DNA of 47,064 nucleotides from positions 1-47,064 of the forward strand of contig JAMCZI010000030.1 in NCBI GenBank assembly GCA_023485545.1, read 5' to 3'. The translations under genes were made by a program, and so were the position numbers. This document shows positions 38,815 to 47,064 of the stretch, piece after piece. The stretch's first letter is position 1, and each line of letters opens with the position of its first letter. The notes under the pieces were generated by a model. That model did not search any database and had not been told where the DNA came from. It was given only the letters and a program-made list of their open reading frames with translations. The stretch comes from Candidatus Martarchaeota archaeon. GTDB taxonomy: Archaea; Micrarchaeota; Micrarchaeia; Micrarchaeales; Micrarchaeaceae.

Positions 38815-40103
38815 ACCTTGCGGGCCTTGAAGAATATCTCTTTACTGCGGGGCTGACGCTTGCGTTCGTGGCGACAATTGCCTCGATCGCGATAGGCAGG
38901 AGGCACTTCGCCGCAGCGCTTCGCGAGTCCGGGCTGAACGCGAGAAAGCTCGCAATTGCGATAGGGATACTTGCGATTTTCGTATTTGCGGAGGCGGCGT
39001 TTGTGGTTCCGACGCAGCAGCTTTTTTTCGACGACGCCATATACCAGGCAGGCGCGCTCGACCTGCTCCACACTGGGCAGGCGTGGATGTGCAACTACGG
39101 GTCGCCGTCCCTGTGCTATTCCGGGCAGATATACCACGAGCCGATAGGCACGTCGTTCAACATAGCGATCGCATTTGCCATAGGCGGGATAAACAGCGGC
39201 GCGGCATACAATGCCGAGTTCTTCCTTGGAGGCGTGGCAGTTTTCATGACGTTCCTCGTGGCGCTCGTAATGACAGGAGATTTCACAGCTTCTGCATTCG
39301 CTGAGCTGCTCATGGCGCTGTCCCCAGCGCTGCTGACATGGGCAAGACCGACCACGTCGGACATGCCAATGCTCGCCTACTCGCTGGTCGCGCTATTCTG
39401 CGTGCTGGTATTCATGAAGAAGAAGAAAGCGATAACGCTGTCAGCAGCCGTGTTCTCGCTCGCAGTGCTCACGTACATGAAGGTTGACGCGCTGGCGTAC
39501 ATTATAGTTATACCTGCGATGTTTTTGGTGCTGGATGAAAGCAGCATGGGCAAATCGCTGGCATTGAATTTCAAGAGGCTGAAGGACCATCTGATGGACA
39601 CAGAATTTCTCGTGATACTGCTCCTTTTAGTGCTGGCTGTTTCACCCGAAGCGGTTTACACTGTGCACGAGCTGGTGAGCGGCTCATACGGATACCAAGG
39701 GGCGTATCTGCAGAACAGCTGCGTCTCGCCAGGGTCGGCAAACAGCACAATCGTGGCTAACGGGAAGATAGGAATCCAGGAGTTCGACGCCAATATATGC
39801 TCCAACCTGGAGTTTTGGGCGGACGCATTCGACAAGGAATACATAGTGCAGCCGCTGGCATTCACTGCGCTCGGAATACTCGGGGCTGCGCTGATGGCGG
39901 TATACGACAGGCGCCTTCTTCTTGCGATTGGAGGGTGGTTCCTTGTGTTCTTCCTGATTTACACATCGTTCTATGCCGGAAGCGTCACGTATGGGGTGGA
40001 CTGGAGATTCATGCTAAGCCTCATTGCACAGGCAAGCATATTTGGAGGCTACGGCGCTTCAAAGGTGATTGAGACCATAAGGGAGGGTAACCATGGACAG
40101 TGA
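38811..40103 (+). CDS. GT-C fold membrane glycosyltransferase (PMT/ArnT-like)
   Basis: A 430-aa polytopic protein with about ten helices. The first outer loop carries F-F-D-D-A-I-Y-Q (about residue 72), the acidic pair that GT-C enzymes of the PMT/ArnT/GT39-GT83 type use to bind the acceptor or metal, and later R-P-T-T-S-D-M-P in the second loop pattern. These enzymes use polyprenyl-phosphate sugars outside the membrane. A DPM1-like enzyme that could make such donors lies at 40.8-41.5 kb. The gene overlaps its neighbours on both sides (4 and 11 nt). The sugar and acceptor are unknown. Confidence 0.78.
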   Translation: MNLAGLEEYLFTAGLTLAFVATIASIAIGRRHFAAALRESGLNARKLAIAIGILAIFVFAEAAFVVPTQQLFFDDAIYQAGALDLLHTGQAWMCNYGSPSLCYSGQIYHEPIGTSFNIAIAFAIGGINSGAAYNAEFFLGGVAVFMTFLVALVMTGDFTASAFAELLMALSPALLTWARPTTSDMPMLAYSLVALFCVLVFMKKKKAITLSAAVFSLAVLTYMKVDALAYIIVIPAMFLVLDESSMGKSLALNFKRLKDHLMDTEFLVILLLLVLAVSPEAVYTVHELVSGSYGYQGAYLQNSCVSPGSANSTIVANGKIGIQEFDANICSNLEFWADAFDKEYIVQPLAFTALGILGAALMAVYDRRLLLAIGGWFLVFFLIYTSFYAGSVTYGVDWRFMLSLIAQASIFGGYGASKVIETIREGNHGQ

Positions 40104-40797
40104 TGGCGTAGTTTTGGATGGGGGCACTGCAGCTGAAGATGGCAGTTCGGAGAAAGAAGCTGTGCCAAGCAACGCAGAAACTGTTCCAGAAGCGAAAAAG
40201 GATGAAGCCCCGCCAGCTTCACCTGAGATCAGTGTGACAAGTAGCGAGGATGCCGCAAAGGTTAATGCCACGGATGCAGGGAAGCCTCAGCCTGCAGAGG
40301 AGGAAATGCAGCCTGCCACAGACGCAGAAGTGCCTCACACGAAAAAGGCGCACAGCGGGCTTATCATGTACGCTGCTGCCGCGATCCTAGTGGCGATAAT
40401 ACTGTATGGTTTCTACAACCAGCTGCAATACGTGGCTGTATCACCCAACAACCTGCCGCAAGCGGGCAACGCGAGGTTCTATGAGGGTTTCGTGTACAAC
40501 GAATCGCATTTGATACCGAGCTCCTGCCTCGTCTTCAGCTACGACCCGACGCTGTTCAACATAAACAACAGGACAGCAGCGCAGCTCGGGTACCTTTATG
40601 ACAGGCAGCAGTATGCCACGTTCTCAAAAGAGTACAGCTGCTTGGTGGTTGATTACGGCTATTGGTGCTACACGCCCAACAACATATGCACCTATGCGAA
40701 AAGCGACTTCATCCTGAGCACGATAGCGAACGCGACATACAACCAGACTGGACAGACGTATTCCTTCTACAGGGTTGTGGGGCTTAACGCTAGCTGA
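40093..40797 (+). CDS. Single-pass surface protein with acidic cytosolic tail
   Basis: A 234-aa protein. Residues 1-90 are disordered-looking and acidic (many E, A, P, S), followed by one membrane helix (about 95-113) and an outer domain of about 115 aa with four Cys and several N-X-S/T sequons (N-N-R-T, N-A-T, N-Q-T). There is no recognised family. It overlaps the glycosyltransferase by 11 nt and is probably its partner or a product-associated factor. The outer C-terminal domain ends abruptly and is convergent with the GT2 gene, overlapping by 8 nt. Confidence 0.65.
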   Translation: MDSDGVVLDGGTAAEDGSSEKEAVPSNAETVPEAKKDEAPPASPEISVTSSEDAAKVNATDAGKPQPAEEEMQPATDAEVPHTKKAHSGLIMYAAAAILVAIILYGFYNQLQYVAVSPNNLPQAGNARFYEGFVYNESHLIPSSCLVFSYDPTLFNINNRTAAQLGYLYDRQQYATFSKEYSCLVVDYGYWCYTPNNICTYAKSDFILSTIANATYNQTGQTYSFYRVVGLNAS

Positions 40798-41473
40798 ACA
40801 GGTTCCCGAATATAGCCTTCAGTATCCTGTATCCGTCGGAGAACGACCTGAGCTTGCCCTCACCGAAGCCGCGCTTCTTCTCGTAGCTCGGCACCTCCAT
40901 CGCCCTGAGCCCCGTCTTCTGGGTCTTTATGTTTATTTCAGTCTCTATGCCGAAGCCTTTCTCTCGGAGGCCCAGCTTTCTGATAGCCCTGCGTGAGAAG
41001 CTCCTGTACCCGTAGCACATGTCCGTGTATTTCGAGCCGTATAGCAGGTTGACCAAGGACACAAAAATCTTGTTCCCGAACTTCCTGAATAGGGGCATGT
41101 CGTCAGATCCACCACCAGTAAGGAAGCGCGAGCCCATGCAGACGTCGTAGCCTATCTGTATACCGGATATCAGGAGCTTTAGCTCGGACGGATTGTTTGA
41201 CAGGTCTGCGTCCATCGACACTATGACCCTGCCCTTCGCGCTTTTCATGCCTTTAATCAGTGCAGAGCCCTTCCCCAGATCATCGTACATGACCTTTGCC
41301 CCAAGGCTGCGGGCTATTTCAGCCGTGCCGTCCGGCGAGTGCTTGTCCACTACTATTATTTCATATGTGTAGTCTTTCAGGACGGACTTTACGCTGTGAA
41401 GCAGCTCGGCTATATTGCGCTTTTCGTTGAACGTCGGTATTATGATGCTTACTTCGGGACGCTTTGAACGCAT
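40790..41473 (-). CDS. GT2 family polyprenyl-phosphate sugar transferase (DPM1-like)
   Basis: A 227-aa soluble glycosyltransferase of the GT-A fold. Seen: I-I-I-P-T-F-N-E-K-R-N-I (10-21), V-V-D-K-H-S-P-D-G-T, the D-x-D motif M-D-A-D-L-S-N-N-P (about 94), G-S-R-F-L-T-G-G and C-Y-G-Y-R-S-F-S. Matching family members load mannose or glucose onto dolichyl phosphate. No membrane helices are present, as in short DPM1 types. It directly follows the signal-peptide protein gene (stop and start adjacent) and is a plausible donor supplier for the GT-C enzyme. Confidence 0.88.
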   Translation of the reverse strand: MRSKRPEVSIIIPTFNEKRNIAELLHSVKSVLKDYTYEIIVVDKHSPDGTAEIARSLGAKVMYDDLGKGSALIKGMKSAKGRVIVSMDADLSNNPSELKLLISGIQIGYDVCMGSRFLTGGGSDDMPLFRKFGNKIFVSLVNLLYGSKYTDMCYGYRSFSRRAIRKLGLREKGFGIETEINIKTQKTGLRAMEVPSYEKKRGFGEGKLRSFSDGYRILKAIFGNLFS

Positions 41474-42295
41474 TCATACACCATTGCTGCCCTTCAGGCG
41501 CCTCCGCTTAGAAAGCACAGAATAGGCTATGAGCGCTACCAGTGCGGCTATTATCCCGCCACTCACGTACAGGACAAGAAGGTCCAGGTTAATCCCGTTG
41601 GCGCCTTTGTACAGGTTAATTGACATTGAGGAAAGCGCGGCATAGTGCTCGCCCCTGTATACATAGGAGGAGCCCAGTGCGAACGAGGTGTTTATGTCGC
41701 TCTCGTTGGGCTTTGAATATGTGAAGTTGAATGGTTTTTCGGAATCCGGCCCTATCGTGAAATTCTCCATGCTTGGCGAAACGCTGAACTCAGGGGGCAC
41801 GAACATGTACACGCTGACGTTGAGTGGCGTGCTGCCTATGTTGAAGGCCTCTCCGCTTATCCTGTTTCCCTTCTCCTTTGCGACAGTGCTTATCTGGGAA
41901 GATCCGTGGCTGCCAAAGCTTGCAAGGCATGGGAAAGATGCGAAGAACACCGAAGGCCCTTGCGTGTATCTTGCTATTATAGCGCCGGCATATGAGCCAG
42001 GCATTGCGGTACCGTTGACGTACAGCCTCACGGAATAGTTGTTGCCTGGCGCTACAAGGCTTATGCTGTTAGCCCCTGTCATGTTGAGCCCCACGAAATT
42101 GGGATCAAGCACCATGTTCGTGACGGACGCGTTGCCGGAGTCATAAACAGAGAAATTGACATACTGCGACTGCCCTGAAACGCCTGGGCTGCAAGAGCCG
42201 CTGAGCACAGCAGTGAGAGCGCCTGCCTGCCCTACAAGGAGGAGCATTGGGATTATCGCAGCGAGTACCATTAGCCTGATGTTTGGAGCTGGCAT
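41474..42295 (-). CDS. Secreted, C-terminally anchored surface protein
   Basis: A 273-aa protein with a signal peptide (about 7-26), an outer region of about 210 aa with many N-X-S/T sites and repeated Ig/NPCBM-like strands (V-L-S-G-S-C-S-P-G-V, S-V-R-L-Y-V-N-G, N-V-S-V-Y-M-F-V), two Cys and a C-terminal helix (L-L-V-L-Y-V-S-G-G-I-I-A-A-L) followed by the basic cluster K-R-R-R-L-K. This tripartite end resembles a plain anchor, or possibly a sorting signal; the known PGF motif is not present. The GT2 gene starts immediately after. A TATA near 42352-42359 gives a leader of about 30 nt. No specific family is recognised. Confidence 0.7.
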   Translation of the reverse strand: MPAPNIRLMVLAAIIPMLLLVGQAGALTAVLSGSCSPGVSGQSQYVNFSVYDSGNASVTNMVLDPNFVGLNMTGANSISLVAPGNNYSVRLYVNGTAMPGSYAGAIIARYTQGPSVFFASFPCLASFGSHGSSQISTVAKEKGNRISGEAFNIGSTPLNVSVYMFVPPEFSVSPSMENFTIGPDSEKPFNFTYSKPNESDINTSFALGSSYVYRGEHYAALSSMSINLYKGANGINLDLLVLYVSGGIIAALVALIAYSVLSKRRRLKGSNGV

Positions 42296-42437
42296 TGTAA
42301 CACAGCAAGTAGTTTGAAAACCTTTACAGAACCAATATCAGCTTTTGTATTTTATATAAGTTATGGTCATGTAGATTGCTAATTTTCCACGGCTCTGGAC
42401 AGAAATGGCAAAGTGCTTCAGCTCCCGCACAGTAGTG

Positions 42438-42446
42438 TATAAATAT
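42438..42446 (+). promoter_or_regulatory. TATA box of the radical SAM gene
   Basis: TATAAATAT centred at 42442 predicts initiation near 42468. The ATG at 42405 is therefore upstream of the RNA and ATG 42477 is the likely start. Confidence 0.5.
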
Positions 42447-42476
42447 CTGCAAAACACCTATTTCTTGAGAGATCAC

Positions 42477-43538
42477 ATGTCAGTAGCCAATATGCTTGGC
42501 CTCGCTTCGACAGCGCTCAAATCCAACTTCACGAAGCTTGACAGGCCATACAAGCTTAATTTCGCAATAACGTACTGGTGCAACTCCAGGTGCCTCACCT
42601 GCAACATATGGCAGATGAAGCCCAAGGGCGAGCTTGGCGCCGACGAGATAGCAAAGTTCGCCGCTGCAAACAACTACTTCAAGTGGATAGAGCTGACAGG
42701 CGGCGAGGTATTCATGAGAAGCGACCTTGTCGATATAGCGAAGGCGTTCAAGCAGAACTCGAAGAAACTTTACATACTTACGATGCCGACCAACTCGCTA
42801 TGCAACCATGCACTCATGGAGAAGAAGCTTAGGGAGATACTCGAGCTAGGCATACCGCGCGTCGCGATAACAGTGAGCCTGGACGGCTACAGGGAGCTGC
42901 ACGACAGGATACGCGGCATACAGGGAAACTTCGACAAGGCGATGGACACCTTCCGAATGCTGCAGCGCCTGAAGAAGGAATACGGCAACCTTTTCTTCGT
43001 ATTCGGCTACACTATGAGCAGGTTCAACCAGGGCAAGCTCAAGGACACGGTAGAAGCGGTTATGAGAGAGCTTCCAGGAGTAGGATACAACGACTTCCAC
43101 ATAAACCTCGGGCAGATATCAGACAACTACTATGGCAACTCGAACCTCGACATAAAGGCGAACGACACCCAAGTTGTCGAGGAGATAAACTGGCTCATAG
43201 GAAAGCGCAGCATACAGCCCAGCATAATACAGTCGATAGAGGGCGCATTCCTTAGGAACCTTGTCGACTATGCCGTAACTGGGAAGAGCCCTATGAGGAG
43301 CAGGAGCATGGAGGCTTCGGTCTTCATGGACAGCTATGGCAAGGTCTATCCATCCATAATGTGGAACAAGGAGATAGGCAATGTACGCGACACCGGATAC
43401 TCGCTCGAGCCGCTGCTCGACAGCGAGGCTGCGAAGTCTGTGAGGGATGACATACTCAATGGAAGGGAGCCAAACCAGTGGACCTCGTGCGAGGCGTATC
43501 AGAGCCTTGTAGGCAACATACCTAGGCTCATAAGGTAA
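42477..43538 (+). CDS. Radical SAM protein
   Basis: 353 aa from ATG 42477. The [4Fe-4S] motif C-N-S-R-C-L-T-C is at residues 35-42, followed by the glycine motif E-L-T-G-G-E-V-F-M-R and V-S-L-D-G-Y-R-E, as in PqqE/MoaA-like members that often modify peptides or assist heme/cofactor pathways. The C-terminal part has only one conserved-looking Cys, so the SPASM cluster set is absent. The substrate is unknown. It sits beside the surface-glycan genes but with its own promoter. The frame opens at 42405, but the TATA box argues against that start. Confidence 0.83.
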   Translation: MSVANMLGLASTALKSNFTKLDRPYKLNFAITYWCNSRCLTCNIWQMKPKGELGADEIAKFAAANNYFKWIELTGGEVFMRSDLVDIAKAFKQNSKKLYILTMPTNSLCNHALMEKKLREILELGIPRVAITVSLDGYRELHDRIRGIQGNFDKAMDTFRMLQRLKKEYGNLFFVFGYTMSRFNQGKLKDTVEAVMRELPGVGYNDFHINLGQISDNYYGNSNLDIKANDTQVVEEINWLIGKRSIQPSIIQSIEGAFLRNLVDYAVTGKSPMRSRSMEASVFMDSYGKVYPSIMWNKEIGNVRDTGYSLEPLLDSEAAKSVRDDILNGREPNQWTSCEAYQSLVGNIPRLIR

Positions 43539-43539
43539 G

Positions 43540-43872
43540 TCATCCTATCCTGTCGCCCAAGGACGCATTCTCCGGCTTATCAGGAGTAAGGAGCACAACG
43601 CCGTTTTTTGAGAGGGAACCGAGGACAAGCACTTCAGACATGAAGTTGGCAACCTGCTTCTTTGGGAAGTTGACTACCGCGACAACGTATTTGCCGGGAA
43701 GCTCCTGAAGTGCATAATTGGTTATGTGCGCAGAAGTCTTCTTGATGCCGAACGGCCCGAAGTCAACCTCAAGCCTGTAGGATGGGACTTTAGCCTCGGG
43801 AAAAAGCTCCGCCTTGATAATCCTGCCTAGCCTCATCTCGACCTTCTCAAAATCCGAATACGCTATCTCCAT
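43540..43872 (-). CDS. csaA: CsaA-like tRNA-binding (EMAP-II/OB-fold) protein
   Basis: A 110-aa OB-fold protein. Seen: the start F-E-K-V-E-M-R-L-G-R-I-I-K-A, the E-A-K-V-P-S-Y-R-L-E-V-D-F-G segment, S-A-H-I-T-N-Y, and V-V-A-V-V-N-F-P-K-K-Q-V-A-N-F-M-S-E-V-L-V-L-G, all as in CsaA. These proteins dimerise and bind the outer corner of tRNA; a chaperone role has been proposed in bacteria. Full length. It ends 1 nt from the convergent radical SAM stop and follows tRNA-Leu on the same strand. Confidence 0.9.
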   Translation of the reverse strand: MEIAYSDFEKVEMRLGRIIKAELFPEAKVPSYRLEVDFGPFGIKKTSAHITNYALQELPGKYVVAVVNFPKKQVANFMSEVLVLGSLSKNGVVLLTPDKPENASLGDRIG

Positions 43873-43922
43873 TTCGACACCAGGTTCACGTTATTGCCAT
43901 GTCGCAAGGTTAACGACTGAAA

Positions 43923-44007
43923 TGCAGGGGGTGAGATTCGAACTCACGCAGCCCTAAGGCACAAGGTCCTAAGCCTTGCGCGATTGACCAGACTCCGCCA
44001 CCCCTGC
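43923..44007 (-). tRNA. tRNA-Leu(UAG)
   Basis: On the minus strand GCAGGGG pairs with CCCCTGC, discriminator A (43923). D-stem GCG/CGC, anticodon stem CAAGG/CCTTG with loop CTTAGGA (anticodon TAG), a long class II variable arm with a GCC/GGC stem, and T-stem GTGAG/CTCAC with loop TTCGAAT. There is no intron. It begins 17 nt after the prs stop; a TTAAAG that overlaps the end of prs could serve as its TATA. Confidence 0.92.
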
Positions 44008-44024
44008 GCAGAGGAGATTCTGCA

Positions 44025-44921
44025 TCAAAGTTCTTTAACGTTTCCTATGACAGCCTTTGCTACTTCGCCGGATATGTCTATCGCAGCGTCCGAGTTGCTT
44101 ATCGTGTTGGTGAAGAACATCCTGCCTATCCCCGAAGATGAGAGTTTTTCGCGGGAATTGCCGACAAGGAGAGCGTGGGTGAAAGCCGCGCTGACGCTCC
44201 TGCAGCCGTGGCTATGGAGTATCGAGGACGCGTTGGCTATGCTTCCGCCAGTAGACACCATGTCGTCAACGATTATTGCGTCTTTTCCCTTCACGTCAAA
44301 GTTTATGTCTGCTGTTTTCACCTCGCCAGTGACGCGGTCGCGGCTCTTGTCCATCGCGAAGTTTTCCACCCCGAGCAGCGAGGAGAGCCCATTGGCCCTT
44401 GCTGCGGCGCCCTTGTCCGGCGATATCACGATGGCGTTCTTGGTGTCCATCGCCCCCTTCACCGCTTCTGCGAGGGCTGGGATTGCGCTTATGCTGTGCA
44501 TGCGAAGGCTCTTGTTTGACAGTGACTTCTCGCTGTGAACGTCTACGGTAAAAAGGTCTGTGACCCCGAAATGGGCGAACTGGGAGAGCACGGCCTCTAT
44601 CGAGACGCTTTCTCCTTCGAGGAACTCCCTGTCCTGGCGCGCGTACGCCATGTACGGGACGAACATCCTGATGCGCTTCCCGATAGAATTAAGGTAATGC
44701 AGAACGAACAGAGCCCTTACTATTGACCTATTAGGATTCGGATACAGCCTTGTTATGAAAAGGACTTCTGGCGATTCTGGCTTCTCCGCAAGCCTCACCT
44801 TCAGCTCGCCGTCCATGAAGGGGATTTCTGACACAGGCATTGGCCTCGATCCAAGCCTCCGGCCTATCCCGGTGGCAAGGTCCTGCGACTCGGCTGTATG
44901 CACTATGGATATTTCAGCCAC
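44025..44921 (-). CDS. prs: Ribose-phosphate pyrophosphokinase (PRPP synthetase)
   Basis: Makes 5-phosphoribosyl 1-diphosphate from ribose 5-phosphate and ATP. 298 aa. Seen: P-Y-M-A-Y-A-R-Q-D-R-E-F (ATP-binding), V-D-V-H-S-E (ribose-5-phosphate/metal histidine region), P-D-K-G-A-A-A-R-A, and the PRPP loop I-I-V-D-D-M-V-S-T-G-G-S-I. Length and motifs match archaeal class PRPP synthetases. The start is GTG 44921. A TTTTTAAC element (44945-44952) centred about 27 nt upstream suggests a leaderless transcript and is shared with serS on the other strand. Confidence 0.94.
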   Translation of the reverse strand: MAEISIVHTAESQDLATGIGRRLGSRPMPVSEIPFMDGELKVRLAEKPESPEVLFITRLYPNPNRSIVRALFVLHYLNSIGKRIRMFVPYMAYARQDREFLEGESVSIEAVLSQFAHFGVTDLFTVDVHSEKSLSNKSLRMHSISAIPALAEAVKGAMDTKNAIVISPDKGAAARANGLSSLLGVENFAMDKSRDRVTGEVKTADINFDVKGKDAIIVDDMVSTGGSIANASSILHSHGCRSVSAAFTHALLVGNSREKLSSSGIGRMFFTNTISNSDAAIDISGEVAKAVIGNVKEL

Positions 44922-44942
44922 ATTTATAGCTTAGCATAAAAG

Positions 44943-44953
44943 GGTTAAAAAGT
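44943..44953. promoter_or_regulatory. Shared A/T promoter element, prs/serS
   Basis: GGTTAAAAAGT (plus strand) is centred near 44948. It points to a start near 44922 for prs (GTG 44921) and near 44974 for serS (ATG 44991). Confidence 0.4.
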
Positions 44954-44990
44954 TGAGTGGCTAATAAGTACTGTTCTACCGAGTGTTTGC

Positions 44991-46292
44991 ATGATAACAA
45001 CCAAGTATGTGCGCGATAACATTGAACAGCTAAGGGACTCGCTCGCGAGAAGGAAGAGCGATTACCCCTTGGACGAGCTTGTCGGCTTTGACGAGAAAAT
45101 AAGAAAGCTTAAGACTGCAATGCAGGAGCTCCAGGCGAAGAGGAACAGGGAGAGCCTGGAGGTTTCAGCAATGAAGAAGGAAGGCAAGGATGCATCCGGC
45201 AAGATAGCGGAGCTTGGGAAGACCAAGGGTGAGATAGAATCTATGGAAAAGCAGCTCGCAGAGCTTGAGGAGAGGGCGGACTACCTGCTCTGGAACATGC
45301 CGAACATTCTTGACAAGAGCGTGCCGTACGGCAAGGACGATTCTGAGAACGTGGAGATCAAAAAATGGGGCGACACAGGCAAGAAGATAGGTATCGGCCA
45401 TGCCGAGATACTGGAGAAATTGGGGCTGCTCGACATAGAGCGCGCTGCCAAGATCTCAGGCTCGCGCTTCTATTACATGAAGGGCGACCTTGTGCTGCTT
45501 GAGCACTCGCTCATAAGGTTCGTGATGGACGAGCTTTATGGAAAGGGTTACATGCCGATATCCACCCCATACATGCTGAGGAAGCAGTACTACAAGGGTG
45601 TCACAGGGCTGGGTGACTTCGAGGATGCGCTGTACGCGGCGACAGACGCCAAGGAGGTTGCTGGCAAGGCTGGCTACGAGAGGATGGAGGACGAGATGTT
45701 CCTGATAGCAACTTCCGAGCACCCGATCGCAGCGATGTACGCAGGCGAGACCTTCTCGGAGAAGGAGCTTCCGATAAAATATGCAGGATTCAGCATGTGC
45801 TTCAGGAGGGAAGCGGGATCGCACGGCAAGGATTCGAAAGGAATATTCAGGGTGCACCAGTTCGAGAAAGTGGAGCAGTTCGTCTTCTCAAACAAGGAAG
45901 ATTCATGGAAGATATACGACGAGATGATAGCCAACGAAGAGTCGATATTCCAGAAGCTTGGCATACCCTACCACATGGTCAACATATGCACCGGCGACAT
46001 AGGAGTTGTAGCTGCGAAGAAGATAGACATAGAAGGCTGGTTCCCGGGCCAGCAGAGGTACAGGGAGCTTACTTCAGGCTCGAACTGCACTGACTGGCAG
46101 AGCAGAAGGCTTGACATAAAATACGACGGAAAGGATGGGCGCGACTATGTATACACGCTCAACGCCACTGGAGTTGCTGTGCAGAGGACGCTTGCAGCGA
46201 TAGCGGAGAACTACCTCAACCAGGATGGGAGCATAGGAGTGCCGGATGTGTTGGTCAAGTACATGGGCAAGGACAGGATAGCAGTGAAATGA
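44991..46292 (+). CDS. serS: Seryl-tRNA synthetase (class II, common type)
   Basis: 433 aa. An N-terminal long antiparallel coiled-coil arm (about 28-100: E-K-I-R-K-L-K-T-A-M-Q-E-L and E-S-M-E-K-Q-L-A-E-L-E-E) binds the tRNA-Ser variable arm. The class II core follows: motif 1 near Y-M-P-I-S-T-P-Y-M, motif 2 F-R-R-E-A-G-S-H-G and F-R-V-H-Q-F-E-K-V-E-Q, motif 3 A-T-G-V-A-V-Q-R-T-L-A-A-I. It is the usual bacterial/eukaryal/archaeal form, not the rare methanogen type. An independent promoter is likely (shared element at 44943-44953). Confidence 0.95.
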   Translation: MITTKYVRDNIEQLRDSLARRKSDYPLDELVGFDEKIRKLKTAMQELQAKRNRESLEVSAMKKEGKDASGKIAELGKTKGEIESMEKQLAELEERADYLLWNMPNILDKSVPYGKDDSENVEIKKWGDTGKKIGIGHAEILEKLGLLDIERAAKISGSRFYYMKGDLVLLEHSLIRFVMDELYGKGYMPISTPYMLRKQYYKGVTGLGDFEDALYAATDAKEVAGKAGYERMEDEMFLIATSEHPIAAMYAGETFSEKELPIKYAGFSMCFRREAGSHGKDSKGIFRVHQFEKVEQFVFSNKEDSWKIYDEMIANEESIFQKLGIPYHMVNICTGDIGVVAAKKIDIEGWFPGQQRYRELTSGSNCTDWQSRRLDIKYDGKDGRDYVYTLNATGVAVQRTLAAIAENYLNQDGSIGVPDVLVKYMGKDRIAVK

Positions 46293-46316
46293 TGCGCTCT
46301 GCCCTCAACGGAAACG

Positions 46317-46325
46317 CATATAACG
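46317..46325 (+). promoter_or_regulatory. TATA box of the aRF1 gene
   Basis: GCATATAAC centred near 46320 predicts a start near 46346, leaving a leader of about 54 nt with no obvious structure. Confidence 0.4.
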
Positions 46326-46399
46326 ATTAACGTAGTGAATATTAGCGCAGACGTTTCTCGCTTTTGTGCACTGGCCATTGGCCCATGCAGGTGATACTT

Positions 46400-47064
46400 A
46401 TGAAGCAGGAATACGACATAAAAAAGGAGCTCAAGAGGCTCGCCTCGATAAGAGGGGCAGGCACAGAGCTTATAAGCATATATGTGCCGCCGGATTTCCA
46501 GATATCGGAGGAGATAGCGAAGCTCAGGGATGAGCACAGCCAGTCCTCAAACATAAAGTCCAAGACCACAAAGCTTAACGTCCAAGGAGCAATAGAGAAG
46601 ATAATACAGTACCTCAAGCTCTACAACAAGCCGCCGAAGAACGGCATAGCTGTATTCTGCGGCAACATATCCAAGGAGCAGGCAAAGACGGATATAGAGC
46701 TTTTCTCCATAGAGCCGCCCCAGCCGATAAAGGCGAACATATACAGGTGCGACTCCTCCTTCCTGATAGAGCCGATAGAGTCGATGATGGAGGCGAAGGA
46801 CATGTACGTGTTCCTCGTGATGGATGGAAGGGACGCCACGATAGCGACGCTAAAGGGCACAGGCATGACCGTTGAGAAGACTCTCAGGTCGTTCGCGCAT
46901 GCAAAGGTGCACAAAGGCGGCCAATCAGCCGCAAGGTACACAAGAGCGATAGAGGAGAGCATAAGCGACTACTACAAGGAGATATCGGACTCTATAAACG
47001 ACGTGTTCAAGAAGTATGACTTCAAAATAAAAGGCCTTGTTGTAGAGCTTGAGGTACTGTATTA
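46400..47064 (+). CDS. prf1: Peptide chain release factor aRF1, partial (3' end outside window)
   Basis: 221 codons are present. Domain 1 has the stop-codon-reading N-I-K-S motif, and domain 2 has the catalytic G-G-Q in K-V-H-K-G-G-Q-S-A-A-R-Y at about residues 173-184. It recognises all three stop codons and triggers peptide release. AGGTGAT at 46389-46395 lies 4 nt before ATG 46400, favouring this start over the in-frame ATG at 46385. The remaining C-terminal domain lies beyond the window edge. Confidence 0.95.
   Translation, partial: MKQEYDIKKELKRLASIRGAGTELISIYVPPDFQISEEIAKLRDEHSQSSNIKSKTTKLNVQGAIEKIIQYLKLYNKPPKNGIAVFCGNISKEQAKTDIELFSIEPPQPIKANIYRCDSSFLIEPIESMMEAKDMYVFLVMDGRDATIATLKGTGMTVEKTLRSFAHAKVHKGGQSAARYTRAIEESISDYYKEISDSINDVFKKYDFKIKGLVVELEVLY

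Overview
The window reads as a gene-dense chromosome segment of an ultra-small DPANN archaeon, most likely of the Micrarchaeota/ARMAN type. Archaeal marks are TATA boxes about 26 nt upstream of leaderless or short-leader genes, aRF1, topoisomerase VI subunit B, Sec61-beta, archease, a Krr1/Pno1-type KH protein, an archaeosortase and a class III signal peptide. Pointers to ARMAN-like lineages are a tRNA-Arg with a 33-nt intron in the T-loop, a bacterial-type class II LysRS, and very tight packing in which several convergent pairs overlap at their stop codons. The species is inferred from content, not proven.

Layout. 1-20.3 kb is mostly housekeeping: a secreted protein (partial), a YchF/Obg GTPase, Sec61-beta, an AbrB/winged-helix regulator, NAD(P)HX repair enzyme, ArgRS followed by tRNA-Arg(CCU), a membrane-anchored DsbA-like protein without its CXXC, an RNase H-like DUF460 protein, tRNA-Glu(CUC), a pilin-like protein with a CBS protein, tRNA-Cys(GCA), a long ThyX-like protein, archease, archaeosortase, a Nudix-uracil DNA glycosylase fusion, LysRS, a winged-helix regulator with a repeat-rich promoter, a KH protein and Top6B.

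20.3-36.9 kb, all on the minus strand, is the most interesting region. It looks like a chromosomal type IV secretion/Ced-like apparatus: a VirB2/CedA1-like pilin (36.9 kb), a polytopic membrane protein, six consecutive paralogous VirB6/CedA-like membrane proteins (27.7-35.7 kb) sharing an R-x-x-G-G-x-x-I-A-x-G signature, two 2-TM proteins that look like VirB3/VirB4-N-terminal pieces, a VirB4/HerA ATPase, a standalone copy of that ATPase's C-terminal helical domain, a zinc-finger 2-TM protein, a coiled-coil/winged-helix protein interrupted by an apparent frameshift, and a 789-aa two-TM protein with a large outer domain. No relaxase or VirD4 is seen here. That fits DNA or protein import/export or host contact better than classical conjugation; this is inference.

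37.1-43.5 kb is a cell-surface glycan and modification cluster: a NodU/TobZ-type carbamoyltransferase, a GT-C membrane glycosyltransferase, a single-pass protein, a DPM1-like GT2 enzyme, a secreted anchored protein and a radical SAM enzyme. 43.5 kb to the end returns to housekeeping: CsaA, tRNA-Leu(UAG), PRPP synthetase, SerRS and the first 221 codons of aRF1. Several divergent pairs (regulator/nnr, archease/archaeosortase, prs/serS) appear to share one A/T-rich promoter element.
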